Assembly: GCA_019009955.1 (NCBI GenBank)
Contig: CM032232.1
Span: forward strand, 54,675,001 to 54,739,000
DNA length: 64,000 nt
Reading direction: 5' to 3'
Source: Riptortus pedestris
Taxonomy: Eukaryota; Arthropoda; Insecta; Hemiptera; Alydidae
Shown here: one piece after another, positions 1 through 10,870 of the stretch
Position numbering within the stretch: position 1 is the first letter of the stretch
Layout: every line of letters begins with the position of its first letter
Program-made: the position numbers and the translations under genes
The notes under the pieces: model-generated
What the model saw: only the letters and a program-made list of their open reading frames with translations
Database searches by the model: none
Told to the model about the DNA's origin: nothing

Positions 1-544
1 CAAATGAAAAAAAAACTTCATGAGACGTGTAATAAAAAGTATTATACTAAAATAAAAATGCATTTAAATCAAGTGCAATTTAAGAAGTTTCATGTCGCCA
101 ATATATGCAAACCAACATTTTCAAAATGTACCCAACCTCACAAAAAAAAAAACAAAAAAATAATACCTATTTTCATAGAGGTAATTTTATTGCTGCATTT
201 GTTTTTGTTTTATGTTTCTAGATGATATCAACAAATTCTAGGCAAAAATAGAAAGAGCGCTGTGAAGTAATACGTTTTTAAACTATTTTGCGAAAAAAAA
301 AGAGTGTTCTTGGGTGTTGGCAAACAGTTGTACATGGTTGCCTATACTGTTTTACCAGCCGTTCGCATGACGCGTCTCGACCGGAAGTAAGCTTAAACAT
401 ACTTTTATTTCAAAAAGGTTAATACTTTAGTAATTTCAAACCTATTTAGTATTAAATGAACCAAAAAAAAAAACACTTTAGCCCACGGTAAGACTAACCA
501 TTTCTGGTGAACAACGGAAGTGTTATTATGTGTCATAAAGCGTA
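1..544. other. Unassigned AT-rich sequence
   Basis: No gene or clear element is visible. A short reading run from 4 to 225 is Lys/Asn-rich, has no recognisable domain, and is what AT-rich DNA gives by chance. The stretch around 300-390 is somewhat richer in CpG (CATGACGCGTCTCGACCGG) but matches nothing I know. Confidence 0.5.
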
Positions 545-592
545 AGGAAAATCTGTGTAGTTTACGCATCCCCTATGTGAAGGACTTAGTAA
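545..592 (-). repeat. Family A, decayed 5' end
   Basis: Read on the minus strand, this matches the 5' terminus of the dispersed Family A element: a diverged GTCC-TCAC block, the GGGG-TGCGTAAAC block, then a decayed GCAGATTTCC motif. Only the terminal 45-50 bp can be recognised, so this is an old truncated or solo end. Confidence 0.6.
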
Positions 593-803
593 TTCGAAAA
601 ATGGCGTAATTGTAATATGAATTTATTTCAGAATTTATATACGTAATTGTAAAATGTCAAATGGTTGACAATTTCATTTATTATGTAACAGGTTACCAAA
701 AATAACAAAGAATGAATATTCCTTTCCACGGTTGCTAGGAATCGTAGAAAATTAACAGTCCCACATTAATTATTAATACATGAATAAACGATGGAAATAG
801 ACT

Positions 804-1217
804 TTGAGTATAGAAAGGCTGACTATTGTTGAGTGCGAGTTATGTCGGAGAAACATTATTAACACTACAACTTGCTGTCAGTTATTCACGCTTTTATTAA
901 ATACAAACTCGAATAGAAATTCCCGTCCGAGAAGAACAAATCGTCATGTTTGCTTGTTGATTACGCATTGTTTTTCATCCCATTGTTCTGCTTACTGTAT
1001 AACTCAGAGCGTTTGTACGAACTCAACTCAATTTCATTTCGCTGTGTGTTTTAACGAGAGTAAAGCGTTTTTCAACTGCCTCCAGAAGCTTTTTCACGAA
1101 TTTACAATAGGTACTTTCCTTTACAAAAGAAACATAAAAATGCCATTCATTAATGGGCATTATAATTCCATAAATAAATTAAATTATCTGCGGGTTGTCA
1201 AATCTAACATTATTTGA
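804..1217 (+). other. Unrecognised 137-codon open frame, probably not a gene
   Basis: This is the longest open frame in the first 5 kb, but it begins at TTG, not ATG. It is rich in Ser, Thr, Asn and Cys, with no domain, signal peptide or membrane segment that I recognise. The reverse strand over the same interval has several stops in each frame. Base composition is slightly less AT-rich than the surroundings, which may be all that keeps it open. It could be a decayed fragment of an old element or chance. I do not assign a function. Confidence 0.15.
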
Positions 1218-1513
1218 TCTGAAATAACGGTGGCATTTCGATTATTCTGCGTCAGGTCCTATTACTGTCATTAAGAAATTTTACATTTAGGTTTACATGA
1301 ATTATTTTAATTTTGAGTATGGTGTCGACCAAGTAAATGTTGAGATGTCTTGAAAATATAATGATAGCGTGAAAATACATTTTTAATGATGGTACATCGG
1401 AGATATTTGCTTGCATGTATCATTGTAAAGGTTTGCAGAAACCCACATTTGCTATGTAAGCTAGGAATAAAATATTTCATGATATGACAGCTTATCAAGG
1501 TAGAACTGTAAAA

Positions 1514-2192
1514 AAAGTCCTTCACGCAGGGGCTGCATAAACTAAGCAGATCTCCCACGGGAAGGTTTCCAACATATAAATCTACGTACTTGTAACACCA
1601 CAGTGAATTTTAAGGGAATAAATACAAAAGTAGTAAGAAATCAATCAGTCAACTTACAAGTCAGGTATTTTTTTTTAATCTCAAAAAGTAAAGATTCAAT
1701 GAAAACAATATTTGGTATTTAGGCTTCAAACAAAGTGCTTCATAACATAACAGTTTTTTGTTAGTATGGCATGAGTAGGAGTGGGGGTTTACAAACGGCA
1801 GAGAGGTAAAAAATGCAAACATCTGGAATAATACCCAATTTAAGAAAATATCTACATAAAAACATTTACAGAACGTCAAATTTCCAATTAGATTGGTTCT
1901 ATCCGATTGCCCGATCCGGCGCATGATAAAAGAGATATTTTGAATTTTCGAAATTATCTCCCTCTGAACCCACCCCACTTCCCACTGGTCCAATTTACGA
2001 ACTTGATCTTCATTTTTTCATGAAACGTTAAAATATCCAGTTAACAGTATGTATATATATATATATGTATTAGAACGGATCCCATTTTCGTCATCTCCTG
2101 GGTAGGATCGATGGACACTCTAGGAAATCTGTCGACAATTGCGTCATGAGTACAACCTCAATAGCTGATTTCCCATAAGGGAAATCTGCTAA
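1514..2192 (+). mobile_element. Family A element, near full length
   Basis: The 5' end reads AAAGTCCTTCACGCAGGGG at 1514, followed by GCAGATCTCCC. The 3' end has the imperfect palindrome GATTTCCCATAAGGGAAATC followed by TGCTAA, ending at 2192. Between them lie the family core (the plus-strand segment reading AACTTGATC and the module before it) and a short (TA)n tract at about 2049-2070. Two minus-strand reading runs over it, at 1307-1558 and 1661-1993, are chance frames. No transposase is encoded, so it is non-autonomous. Confidence 0.85.
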
Positions 2193-2204
2193 ATAATGAA
2201 ATTG

Positions 2205-2290
2205 TCTGTTAAGCTCAGACATTTTTCGAAAATCTCATAATAAATACAACCTCAATTGCTCATTTTCCGTAATGGAAATCTGCAAATAAC
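2205..2290 (+). repeat. Family A 3'-end fragment
   Basis: Directly after the full copy, a second diverged 3' terminus repeats the pattern: TTTTTCGAAAATC, then ACAACCTCAATTGCTCA, then a hairpin-like TTTTCCGTAATGGAAA, then TCTGCAAA. It looks like a truncated tandem or nested copy. Confidence 0.65.
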
Positions 2291-2591
2291 TCTAATAGTG
2301 AAATATTTAGTTCTTTAATCCACCATACATAATGAATGTTTACATATGCTGGTTTGTTTATTTATTTGTTTGAGGCAACATTGTGGGGTATTACTGTCCG
2401 ACTTTTAGTAATCTTTAGTTCACACTTCTCAGTAGAACATAATATGTTTTGTACACTAGTCTGAACAAACTGGACTGGTTTCTTCAAAATCACAAGCAAA
2501 AGGGCAACATTTATTTATATTAATATTGTAATTATAAATAGTAGTAAGAAAAAGTACGTATGATCTGGTTTGAACTGTTATCAAAGGGCCG
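2291..2591. other. Unassigned sequence
   Basis: AT-rich sequence with no long frame. I see no repeat shared with the rest of the window. Confidence 0.5.
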
Positions 2592-3542
2592 TTAACGACC
2601 CCACCACCCTCACCCCTCAGCTATGTGCCCTCCAGACAGTTCGGCCTTCACCTCCGCCAAATGTAGCTAAGTGAACCTTCACACTCATCCAATACTATTT
2701 TTTGAAATAAAAACGACACGTAATATTTACGTATCAATACCATTAACCGCAACTTTTTGGCACATAAAATTTACGTATCACTACTAATAACCGGTTTTTA
2801 TGCCATAACTTAGTTAATGTTATTCTCAATTTATTTTCTTCCAATTTATTTTTTATATTATAATTTATTTTCTCTTAATGTTTTTAACTTTTATTTTTGA
2901 ATATAAAAAAGACAAAGATGTATAAAAAGAATATAAATAATCTGTTTATAGTTTCGGAAAAATGGAGAAAAAATATTCATTGGATGAAGAAATCAGAAAT
3001 TTGTTGAAAGAACTCTCCGATGACTCAGATGGGGAAAATGACAATTATGAAATAGATGGTTATGGATAGGAGAGCGATGATGATCCGGAGTATTCTCCAA
3101 GTTATGTGGAGGTTGAGCCTTCGGAAATAATTGCAACACAGAGTGGGCTAGATAGCGATGAGAGTGAGAAAATTTTAGAAGACATCAAGACAATCGAAGA
3201 AAGAGAACAAACACAGAGGAAAAAAAACCTAAAACCTCTCAACCACACAATATTGACAGATCAGACACAATAAATGTAGAAGGTGGGGTTGTGCTTGGTA
3301 AGAATGGAGCACACAACCTCCGGAACGTGTTTCGAACGAAGCGCCTGAAAGGAATGTCGTGCACATTATTAGATATTAACGTAGATATAAGTTAAAGAAA
3401 AGTGTATGTTTTAATAAAATAAAAAAATAGTCACAAACATTAACAAATTTTGAATAATTTCACCAATTACCAGTTGCACACGTAAAATTTACGTATCAAT
3501 ACCATTAAGCGGGAAATAATATCACTACCATTCAAGGGTTAA
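2592..3542 (+). mobile_element. piggyBac-like element remnant
   Basis: The right end is clear: CATTCAAGGG followed by TTAA at 3539-3542, the CCC/GGG-plus-TTAA arrangement of piggyBac elements. The left boundary is uncertain; the TTAA at 2592-2595 is only a candidate, because what follows does not mirror the right TIR well. A motif of about 36 bp with the core ACGTAAAATTTACGT and then ATCAATACCATTAA occurs twice near the left (about 2711-2760 and 2759-2800) and once near the right (about 3478-3515), in the same orientation, as subterminal repeats. The coding remnant between them is described separately. Confidence 0.75.
2962..3382 (+). pseudogene. piggyBac-type transposase, N-terminal remnant
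   Basis: Translation from the ATG at 2962 gives an acidic N-terminus (MEKKYSLDEE, then EELSDDSDGEND-like runs), typical of piggyBac-family transposases. A TAG stop falls after about 35 codons (3067-3069). The same frame then reads on through ESDDDPEYSPSY to a stop near 3271. After a further frame change, GKNG and PPERVSNEAPERNVVH resemble the start of the conserved transposase region. Everything after about 3385, including the DDD catalytic region, is absent. The protein cannot be functional. The assignment rests on the acidic leader, the PPERV-type motif and the TTAA end. Confidence 0.7.
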
Positions 3543-4192
3543 TTTAGTATTAATATTTAGATACTATTATTATTTTTTGCTTTAATTTTTTTTCTTTATT
3601 TCTTTTATGTAAATGTACATTTTTTACCCTTTATTATCCTATTACAATCATGTTTTTTTTTAGCTTTTATTGAATCATTTTTTGTCCGGTTTTATTGAAA
3701 ATATTTATCTAAGATAATCATTTTTTTTCGGCCTACGTAAGTAAACATAAGTCAAAATAACGGGAGTAACTCAACAGCATTATAGTTGAAAGCCTAATGT
3801 GTTGATTCGTGAGCGTTAACCATTATCCTCTCCTCCCATTTCTTGGCGCTGCGTTAAGCACTAACTGTATAACCTAATCCTTTTTAAGGCTTCCCCTAGA
3901 GAAGGTTTTGCTCCTCTGGGGCACTTACAATGATTATTTTTCGCACTCAGACAATTCATTGTCCTCGTTACACACTCCAGAAAGAAGCTCTATCTACAGG
4001 CTCAATAGTGAAGTGACCAAATAAAATTAATTAATAGAATCAATTTCCTTTTATAATGCGTTAATAAAAAGTTTGGGTAATATTGAATAAAATTTAATTT
4101 TGTTACTATTATAATTCAATCAAATGTCTAACTCTTTGTAATTGAGTGTAACTACTCTCGTAAAACAAAATCATATCACACACAAATATATA
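3543..4192. other. Unassigned sequence
   Basis: Very AT-rich sequence with homopolymer runs. The central part (about 3770-4015) is a little more balanced, but no frame or known repeat was seen. Confidence 0.5.
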
Positions 4193-4240
4193 TTTTAGAA
4201 CAGACCTCAGTTTTGACATCTACTGGGTTCTATCTGCTAA
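4193..4240 (+). repeat. Family A 3'-end fragment
   Basis: The order GAACAGACCTCAGTTTTGAC, ATCTACTGGGT, ATCTGCTAA is a collapsed version of the Family A tail, joined directly to the next copy. Confidence 0.6.
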
Positions 4241-4244
4241 AGTA

Positions 4245-5031
4245 AAAAGTCCGTCACATAGGGGCTGCGTAAACTAAGCAGATTTCCCGCGTGAAGTTTT
4301 ACAATAGAGAAATGTACATACTGATAACAGCACCGTCAATATTAAATGAATAAATATAAACCTCAAACCCGAAAGAAAAGCAGTTACTGAAATATATCAG
4401 AATATAAGATATTAATTTTATTGAAAACTATATATTATACTAGCACTGTAATTTATAATGAATCAGAATAATTTTTATCTCAATCGAACAAATTTTATTA
4501 ATACAAGAATATAAAACGGGGTAGGGGGAGGGACACCACGATATATTTGCATGTATCTCGTATATTAAAGGTGACTTGGTTAGAATATTTGGTTTTTAAT
4601 CTTCGAATAATGTGGTTTATCATATAACAGAGTATCGTTTATATAACAGGAATAGAAGTGGGGTTTACTAAAGGCTGAAAACTGAAAAATGCAAATATCT
4701 CAGTTACTATTCAAGATAGAGAATAAATGTATATAAAAATATGAATATTACATTTAATTTGCAATAAGATTCATTCTTTATACTTTTTCAATCCGACTTA
4801 TAGTAACAAAGATATTTCGAATTTTCAAAATTCTCCCCTCCTAAACCCCCCTTCCCCAGGTCCGATTTTAGCCGTTAACGAACTTGATCTTTCTATTTAC
4901 AGAAACGACTAAATATTGAGTTTGGTAACCTTATTTTTGTCGTCTACTAGGTAGGAGGTAAAGAAAAATTAAAAAAACCGCGCCATGAGGACGACCTCAA
5001 TAGCTGATTTCCCTTGAGGGAAATCTGCTAA
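4245..5031 (+). mobile_element. Family A element without the TA array
   Basis: The 5' end AAAGTCCGTCACATAGGGG is near 4246, followed by GCAGATTTCCCGCGTGAAG. The 3' end is GATTTCCCTTGAGGGAAATC plus TGCTAA, ending at 5031. Unlike most copies, GAGTTTGGTAACC (about 4919) runs straight into the tail. The segment holding GCGACCGCTAGAGCGGTAAC and the (TA)n array is missing, so this is a distinct subfamily or a clean internal deletion. It also carries the long module with the TACTGATAACA and TATATCAGAATATAA segments. Confidence 0.85.
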
Positions 5032-5235
5032 TACTAGCTACAACACAAATTGGTATCTTTAACAAGCTTAAAACTTTTATCAAATATTCAGCTCTTGATG
5101 GTAAATTTCTTTAACAGTGATTTCTGAATATCAAAGATGTTTGGCTTTTTACTGCGAATATGAATGCTTGTAAGATAGCAGAACAATATGATAATTTTTT
5201 TTTTAAATTGATAAACTTTGGTAGAACATACAATG
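4811..5235. repeat. Duplicated segment, copy 1 (partner at 9428-9865)
   Basis: The 3' part of the Family A element plus about 200 bp of flanking non-repeat DNA (CACAAATTGGTAT, GGTAAATTTCTTTA, GATTTCTGAATATCAAAG) recurs at 9428-9865 at high identity. The shared flank means the two loci descend from one by duplication and were not two independent insertions. Confidence 0.8.
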
Positions 5236-5999
5236 AGATACAGCTGGTTTATTACTCAGAAAGTATTTCAGATGATAAGAGGGGACGAGGTTATGGATTG
5301 AAAGCCAAATTTGAAGGCTAATCACCTCACAGATAAATGAAATCCTGAAAAAGATTTCCATTGATGAATTTTTACCTGGAAGAGGTACAATTATTTTACC
5401 CGCCAGGTCACCAAAGCCATCAATAAAATGTAAATTTCTCAGTATGTTTCGTTTTAATTTGAAGCAGAGAATTTTGTATTTATCCGTTGGCGTTTGTGAT
5501 TGCCCTATTTCCTTTAACCTCAGAGGCCGATCTTCAAATGGAAAAATGTTAGTTTCTACGTTTAGAAAAGGTTTGATATTTTTTCCCGCTTAAAAAAAAA
5601 AAAAACTTCAGTGATTGCTTCAATTAAAAAAATCCATTGTAGCCAGAGCTTTTTTTTTCCTTTAGAATATATAGAAGTATTCTGATCTATCAGTTATACA
5701 AAAGCAGAAAAAAAATTGCTATTGCTATTGGTTGACTGAAAGTTAATTGAGTAGAGTGCTCTAGGTCCTCTCCATTTATTTATTCCTAATTTTCTCTTTT
5801 TCTTAAATGGCCATTGTTGAAACTTAAACAAGGTTTCTGCCTGAAGGAATTCGTGAAATCTTCAATTGGTCTCTTTCCTGATTTGATATATTTCTACACT
5901 TTCGAAATCAAATCTTATTTCTTATTACTTTCACTATTTGCGGTTGAGAATAATAATTTTTTTTTCTCCTCATAGTAACCCTATTAGGAGTTATTTATT
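5236..5999. other. Unassigned sequence
   Basis: AT-rich sequence with A- and T-runs at 5590, 5650 and 5957. No frame longer than chance and no shared repeat recognised. Confidence 0.5.
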
Positions 6000-6640
6000 T
6001 GAATACATGTTCCATTGCCACATGGCATATGTTTAAATACATTTTTATTTTACAATATATATAAATGTTCATCAACTATCTACTCAAGTATTATATACAA
6101 GAAATAAAATAATAAAATCCAATATTAAAATAAGTAAGATAATTACAAACAAAATTATTAATTAAATGAAAAAGTAAATAAATACAATAAGAACAAAAAA
6201 CATATCAATTAAAGTTAAACTCAATCGACGTTTAATTTGCGAGTTTAAGTAAGGTAAATATATTGAATTATGATTCTCATTCTTCACAATTAACTTTACA
6301 TTCTAATGTATTTTTGGTACATCCATATCTATACTTTTGATAAACTTTCTAAGTTCTTTATTATATTTGTTAAATGTAATATGACGTGGTTTTGGCCAAT
6401 TACCCCATGTTGAAATTATGTTCATTATTAAATTTGATCTATTTTGATTAAATGTTGTACAGTCATAAAATATATGTAAAAGGGTTTGTGTTGTCTGTAA
6501 GTCGCACGTACATTTGTCATTGTCTTGAATTTTAAATCTTATTAAATGGTGTCCTGTCTGTCCATGTTCCGTTAGAAATTGTGTGCATTTGTGATGGTGA
6601 CTCTTAATTGTGTTGCAGATAAGATAATATAAGAACAACT
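6000..6640 (-). pseudogene. Non-LTR retrotransposon 3' end (RNase H C-terminal zinc motif)
   Basis: The minus-strand frame 6638-6303 contains LTEHGQTGHHLIRFKIQDND, then CTCD, then LLHIFYDC. This is the CxC...H....C zinc-knuckle-like segment that follows RNase H in I/Jockey/R1-type ORF2 proteins. About 70 residues to a stop follow it. The RT and the RNase H catalytic part are not present upstream, so this is a 5'-truncated copy. The AT-rich stretch to about 6000 would be its 3' UTR. It resembles the 18.2-kb relic more than the 40- and 50-kb ones, so at least two lineages are likely present. Confidence 0.65.
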
Positions 6641-7339
6641 CTTATAGAGCAATATTTGTTAAAGGATCTAAGAAATTTTTTTTATGTGTAATTTTTAAAG
6701 CAAAGGTTTGCATTTACATAACAATAGTTTTCAAAGAAATATTAGCCAATGCGATAGTTTAAGTACATGGTATTATTATTATCCGAAGCAGGAAAACTAT
6801 ATGTTTGTCGTTCTTGACTTGGGCAAAAGGTTACCATAATTTTACAGATACAGTGTTGAGCAAATCAAAGTTTTTGGTTACATAATGAAAATGTTTGATT
6901 TAAGGCAATGTTTATTCTTCATGTTTACACGAGATATTAGATTTATGAAACTGAAACTTGCCTCATTTAAGTTTACTCATCTAAAATTAGAGGAAAATTC
7001 ACTAACAAGTGGGTTGAAGTAATTTCTTATTAAAGTTCTCCACCTAATAAAATTAAGTACTTGATATATCCCAAGGTCTACCTGGACTGACCTGAACCTA
7101 ATACTTCCTTGACCCAAATAATGGAAGAATTGCAATCGTGATAATTTCCGGTTTTCGGATTTCAACGCAGTTATACGCCTGCCCGTATGTTTAACGCTCT
7201 TCGTAAAGTAAATGAAAATGAACGCTTAAACGCAACACTATTATTTCATTTGAAAATATACACATTTACACATTATGCGTTACCAAACATTATACTAAAA
7301 AATTATCAGCATTCTCAATTTTTTGTTGTTAACACCTCT
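6641..7339. other. Unassigned sequence with a segment shared with 9.9 kb
   Basis: No gene seen; a 62-codon minus-strand frame (6977-7165) has no recognisable feature. The stretch 7150-7196 (CGGATTTCAACGCAGTTATA, CGCCTGCCCGTATG, TTAACG) recurs at about 9930-9985. Confidence 0.5.
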
Positions 7340-7487
7340 GGGGCTCAGGTTGGCAATGTGAGTTAAAGCGTTGGCCTTAATCTCACACGGTAATCCCGTT
7401 CGAGTTCGATTCCCACCCGGGCAATAGGAATTTATTTAGTGTCGACATCATTAAACCAAATCCGTAGTCTAAAACTACTAATGAGCT
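7340..7487 (+). mobile_element. tRNA-derived SINE, 5' part
   Basis: The head GGGGCTCAGGTTGGCAATGTG carries a pol III B-box-like GTTCGATTC at about 7404-7412. The SINE body (GGGCAATAGGAATTTATTTA) follows, then diverges after about 145 bp. Other copies in the window extend about 225 bp and end in TAA repeats. It is not a tRNA gene: no acceptor stem closes and no anticodon arm fits. Confidence 0.75.
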
Positions 7488-7502
7488 AATAGTATAAATA
7501 GG

Positions 7503-7505
<3 letters not shown>

Positions 7506-7564
<59 letters not shown>

Positions 7565-7640
7565 AACATAGGCGTCATAAGTATAACCTCAGAGCATATT
7601 TCCCAAATGCGAAATGAGCTTCAAAGCAAAATAAGACTGT
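7506..7640 (+). repeat. (TA)n array plus decayed Family A tail
   Basis: About 55 bp of pure TA are followed by GGCGTCATAAGTATAACCTC and TTTCCCAAATGCGAAATG, a degraded form of the Family A 3' end (CGTCATGAG...CCTCAATAG...palindrome). Confidence 0.6.
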
Positions 7641-8445
7641 GAAAATTTGTAAATTACTAATTAGGCTTTATTACCTCAGAATAATTGCGGATGGGATTAG
7701 GAGAGGAGTGTTATTTTGCCCAATCTATATGTTAATGTGTTGTTGTGGGTGATATAGACACAAGTGGCTTAATGAATATACGGTATTTTCTTGTTTTACT
7801 TTATTTTATTACGCGGTCACAGAGTGGTTTCTGATTGGATTTCTATGTTTATACGATGTCAATAGCCACAGTTCACTAGATTTAATTTATTTTATATTTG
7901 CTAGCGGTCCCTTATTAATGTTTATCTTGTAAAACCCTACTTGAAGCCAGTTAGATCGTCAGGCCGTACCTAGCTGTAACAATACAAATTAAACTGCCAA
8001 ATTCACACATTTCGTAACACAAATATTAGTTTAATATGTATTACTTTAGTTCTACTTGCTCATATTGGGTTTGTCGTACCCAGTGGGATACTTTGATCAT
8101 TCACTACTCAAAAATAATTATATAGTTTAGGCAAATATTTAATGTTAAACGTATTGCAAATGCGTCAATTAGATATAATTATTTTTGTGCAATTATTATT
8201 GCCGCTTCCATTGTGAAAACGAGGTTATATTTTGAGCAATTTTACTTACCTGCATAATAAAGTTATCCCATCTGAAAATACATTAAATGTTTCATATAAT
8301 AGGCCAATTGGTTTTTTAATTCCGAGCACGAAGTAAAGGAGGTTTTATAATCTCTAATAATTTGAGTTTTGATATATCAAGGGAATTACCTGTTTTAAAT
8401 AAATTTTGTCAAGTTTTGGCGTTAGATCTACACGATTGTGCGAAC
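7641..8445. other. Unassigned sequence
   Basis: AT-rich sequence without recognised coding or repeat content. Confidence 0.5.
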
Positions 8446-8449
8446 GTCA

Positions 8450-8516
8450 CACAACTCAAAAAGACCAGCTTTCGTATTTAGAACTGTTGTAATATCTAGT
8501 TGCACTATCCCCCTGT
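8450..8516 (-). repeat. Fragment of a dispersed repeat (Repeat C)
   Basis: ACTCAAAAAGACCAGC, TATTTAGAACTGTTGTAATA, TCTAGTTGCAC and CCCCCTG resemble the block at about 28.8 kb (ACTCAAAAACGACTAG, ATTTAGGATTGTTGTACAAT). The two stretches appear to be copies of one dispersed repeat. Confidence 0.45.
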
Positions 8517-8635
8517 GAGGAGATTTCCCTTGAGGTCGTACTCATGACGGGATTTTCGGAATTTTTCTTCAAATGTCCATCGATCTTACCTACGAAATGA
8601 CGAAAATGAGGTCCTGTCAAAACTGTATATCTCAA

Positions 8636-8698
<63 letters not shown>

Positions 8699-9421
8699 CT
8701 CTTGCGGTCGCAATTATAGTTTAATCGTTACCAAACTCGATATTTAGAATTATTTAAATTAGGAATATCTCCATTACTGTACGTTGGATTGGAAAAATAT
8801 AAATGTATAGAAGCAATCATATAGCAAATTTTAATAAATAATTTTTATAGTTTTATTAGTTATTTTTATAGTAAATATTCCTATATACATTTATTCTCTA
8901 TCTTGAATATTAACGGAAATATTTGAATTTTTCACTTTTCAGCCTTCAGCAAACCCCCACTTTTACTCATGTTACATAAACAATACTCGGTTATGTAATA
9001 ACCACATCATTCGAATCTTAAATACCAAATATAGCTTTCAAGAGGCATTTATTATACGAGATACATGCAAATATGTTTTGGTGACCCCTCTCTTCTTAAG
9101 TTTTTGGACTACTTGAATTTGATTGTGGAGATAATAATTATTCTGAATCATTAAAAATGACAGTACTAGGCATCGTAAATAGTTTTCAATCACAATAATA
9201 CGTTCTATTCAGAAACATTACAGTAATTGTTTTTCTTTCCTGTAAGAAGTTGGCAGAACGGTTCGTTTACATTTCAGATGCTTTACGTCGGGAGGTGTCT
9301 TATTAACGTTTGTATTTATTTACTTAATATTCATGGTGGTGTTGTGTTACCGGTATGTAGATATATCTATCGTTAAACTTCAGACGGGAAATCTGCTTAG
9401 TTTACGCAGGCCCTGCGATAT
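8517..9421 (-). mobile_element. Family A element, long form with compound (TC)n(TA)n core
   Basis: Read from the minus strand, it starts at the GCAGGCCTGCG-like 5' end near 9413 and runs to a partly lost 3' end near 8520 (GATTTCCCTTGAGG). The central microsatellite is compound: about 28 bp of TC then about 36 bp of TA (8635-8697). It carries the longer internal module (TTCAGATGC, GTTGGCAGAACGG), also seen in the 44.7-, 48.1- and 60.5-kb copies. The minus-strand frame with Tyr-Ile and Arg-Glu runs over it is microsatellite translation, not a protein. Confidence 0.8.
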
Positions 9422-9427
9422 ATATAG

Positions 9428-9865
9428 ATATTTCGAATTTTCAAAATTCTCCCCTCCTAAACCCCCCTTCCCCAGGTCCGATTTCAGCCGTTAACGAACT
9501 TGATCTTTCTATTTACAGAAGCAACTAAATATTGAGTTTGGTAACCTGATGTCTGTCATCTACTAGGTAGGATCGAATGACATTTGAAGGAAAAAATTAA
9601 AAAAACGCGTCATGAGGACGACCTAAATAGCTGATTTCCCTTAGCGGAAAACTGCTAAAATAAGCCACAACACAAATTGGTATTTTTAACAAGCTTAAAA
9701 CTTTTATCAAATATTCAGCTCGTGATGGTAAATTTCTTTATCAGTGATTTCTGAATATCAAAGATGTTTGGGTTTTTACTGCGAATATGAATGCTTGTAG
9801 CGGTAATATAGCAGAACAATATGATATTTTTTTTTTTTAAATTGATAAACTTTAGTAGAACATAT
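9428..9865. repeat. Duplicated segment, copy 2 (partner at 4811-5235)
   Basis: It begins abruptly at ATATTTCGAATTTTC, inside a Family A core, and runs through a 3' end (CTGATTTCCCTTAGCGG, then AAACTGCTAA at about 9656) into the same non-repeat flank as 5032-5235. A few indels separate the copies, for example an extra GCGGTAATA near 9800. It sits directly against the 5' end of a Family A copy in opposite orientation, so the junction at 9421-9428 is a rearrangement breakpoint. Confidence 0.8.
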
Positions 9866-9925
9866 TGGGTATGGGAATAAGTTTTAATTTGTTTTTCCGT
9901 CCACAGTATTGATGGCATCACATAC

Positions 9926-9990
9926 ATTTTTCGGATTTCAACGCAGTTATACGCCTGCGCCCCGTATGTTTTTAACGCCGTATGTTTAAC
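9926..9990. repeat. Segment shared with 7150-7196
   Basis: TTTTCGGATTTCAACGCAGT, ACGCCTGCGCCCCGTATG and TTTAACG repeat the 7.15-kb stretch, with an extra internal copy of CCGTATGTTTAACG. It then runs into a Family A 5' end that has lost its first dozen bases. Confidence 0.65.
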
Positions 9991-10108
9991 GGGCTGCGTA
10001 AACTAAGCAGATTTCCCTCGTGAAGTTAAGTAAAAGATATATATATATATATATATATATACATACTGATAACACAACACCACCGTGAATAAATACAAAC
10101 GGAAAAAA
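9991..10108 (+). mobile_element. Family A 5'-end fragment with (TA)n inside the head
   Basis: GGGCTGCGTAAACTAAGCAG, ATTTCCCTCGTGAAG, then a (TA)n tract at 10037-10061 in an unusual place, then TACTGATAACACAACACC. It is interrupted by the next copy at about 10109. Confidence 0.7.
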
Positions 10109-10625
10109 CGTCCGTCACGCAGGAGCTGTGTAAACTAAGCAGATTTCCCACGTGAAGTTTTACAATAGAGAAATCACGAGAGCCGAGCAGTTAATGAAAC
10201 GGCCGAGTTTTTGGCGAGAAAGACACTTCGTCCGTTAGCCGCCCAGGATTTAATAAAAATGCAAATATCTCGGTTAATATTCAAGATAGAGAATAAATGT
10301 ATATAACAATATTTATAGTAAATTTAATTTGTAATAAGATTGATTTTTTACAATTTTTCGATCCGACGAATAGTAACGGAGATATTTCGAATTGTCAAAC
10401 ATCCTCCCCTCTAAACCCCCCCTCCCACTGGTCCGATTTCAGACGGAACGAACTAAATATCGAGTTTGGTAACGATCAAACAAAAATTGCGACCGCTAGA
10501 GCGGTAACAGACAAATATATAGATATTATAATATATATATACAGTATTGAACGGACTTCATTTTCGTCATCTACTAGGTAGGATCGATGGACATTTGAAG
10601 AAAAATGCCGAAAATTCCGATAGCA
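10109..10625 (+). mobile_element. Family A element lacking the 3' tail
   Basis: The 5' end CGTCCGTCACGCAGGAGC and GCAGATTTCCCACGTGAAG are clear. A distinct internal module follows (GAGAGCCGAGCAGTTAATG, CCGTTAGCCGCCCAGG; 10183-10255), then the conserved core (AATGCAAATATCTCGGTTA), the GCGACCGCTAGAGCGG motif, a short TA tract and the start of the tail. The last 60 bp with the palindrome are missing. Confidence 0.8.
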
Positions 10626-10822
10626 TGTCCGAGCTAGCCTTAGTAGCATAAAGTTGACTTAAATGAATAACAAATAACCTATTTTCTAATAAAATAAAAT
10701 GATAAAAAATTAATCAAAGACTGATTAATCCCTAACTTTATTTGATGTTGTTATACAGGTCATATTGTTTTTATCCATTATTGTCAGAATTCTTAGTGAT
10801 TGCTAGTGTACTTGCATAGATG

Positions 10823-10870
<48 letters not shown>

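Noticed and set aside
804..1217. A 137-residue frame as a genuine gene
   Set aside because: Non-ATG start, no domain, low-complexity composition. Kept only as a low-confidence note.
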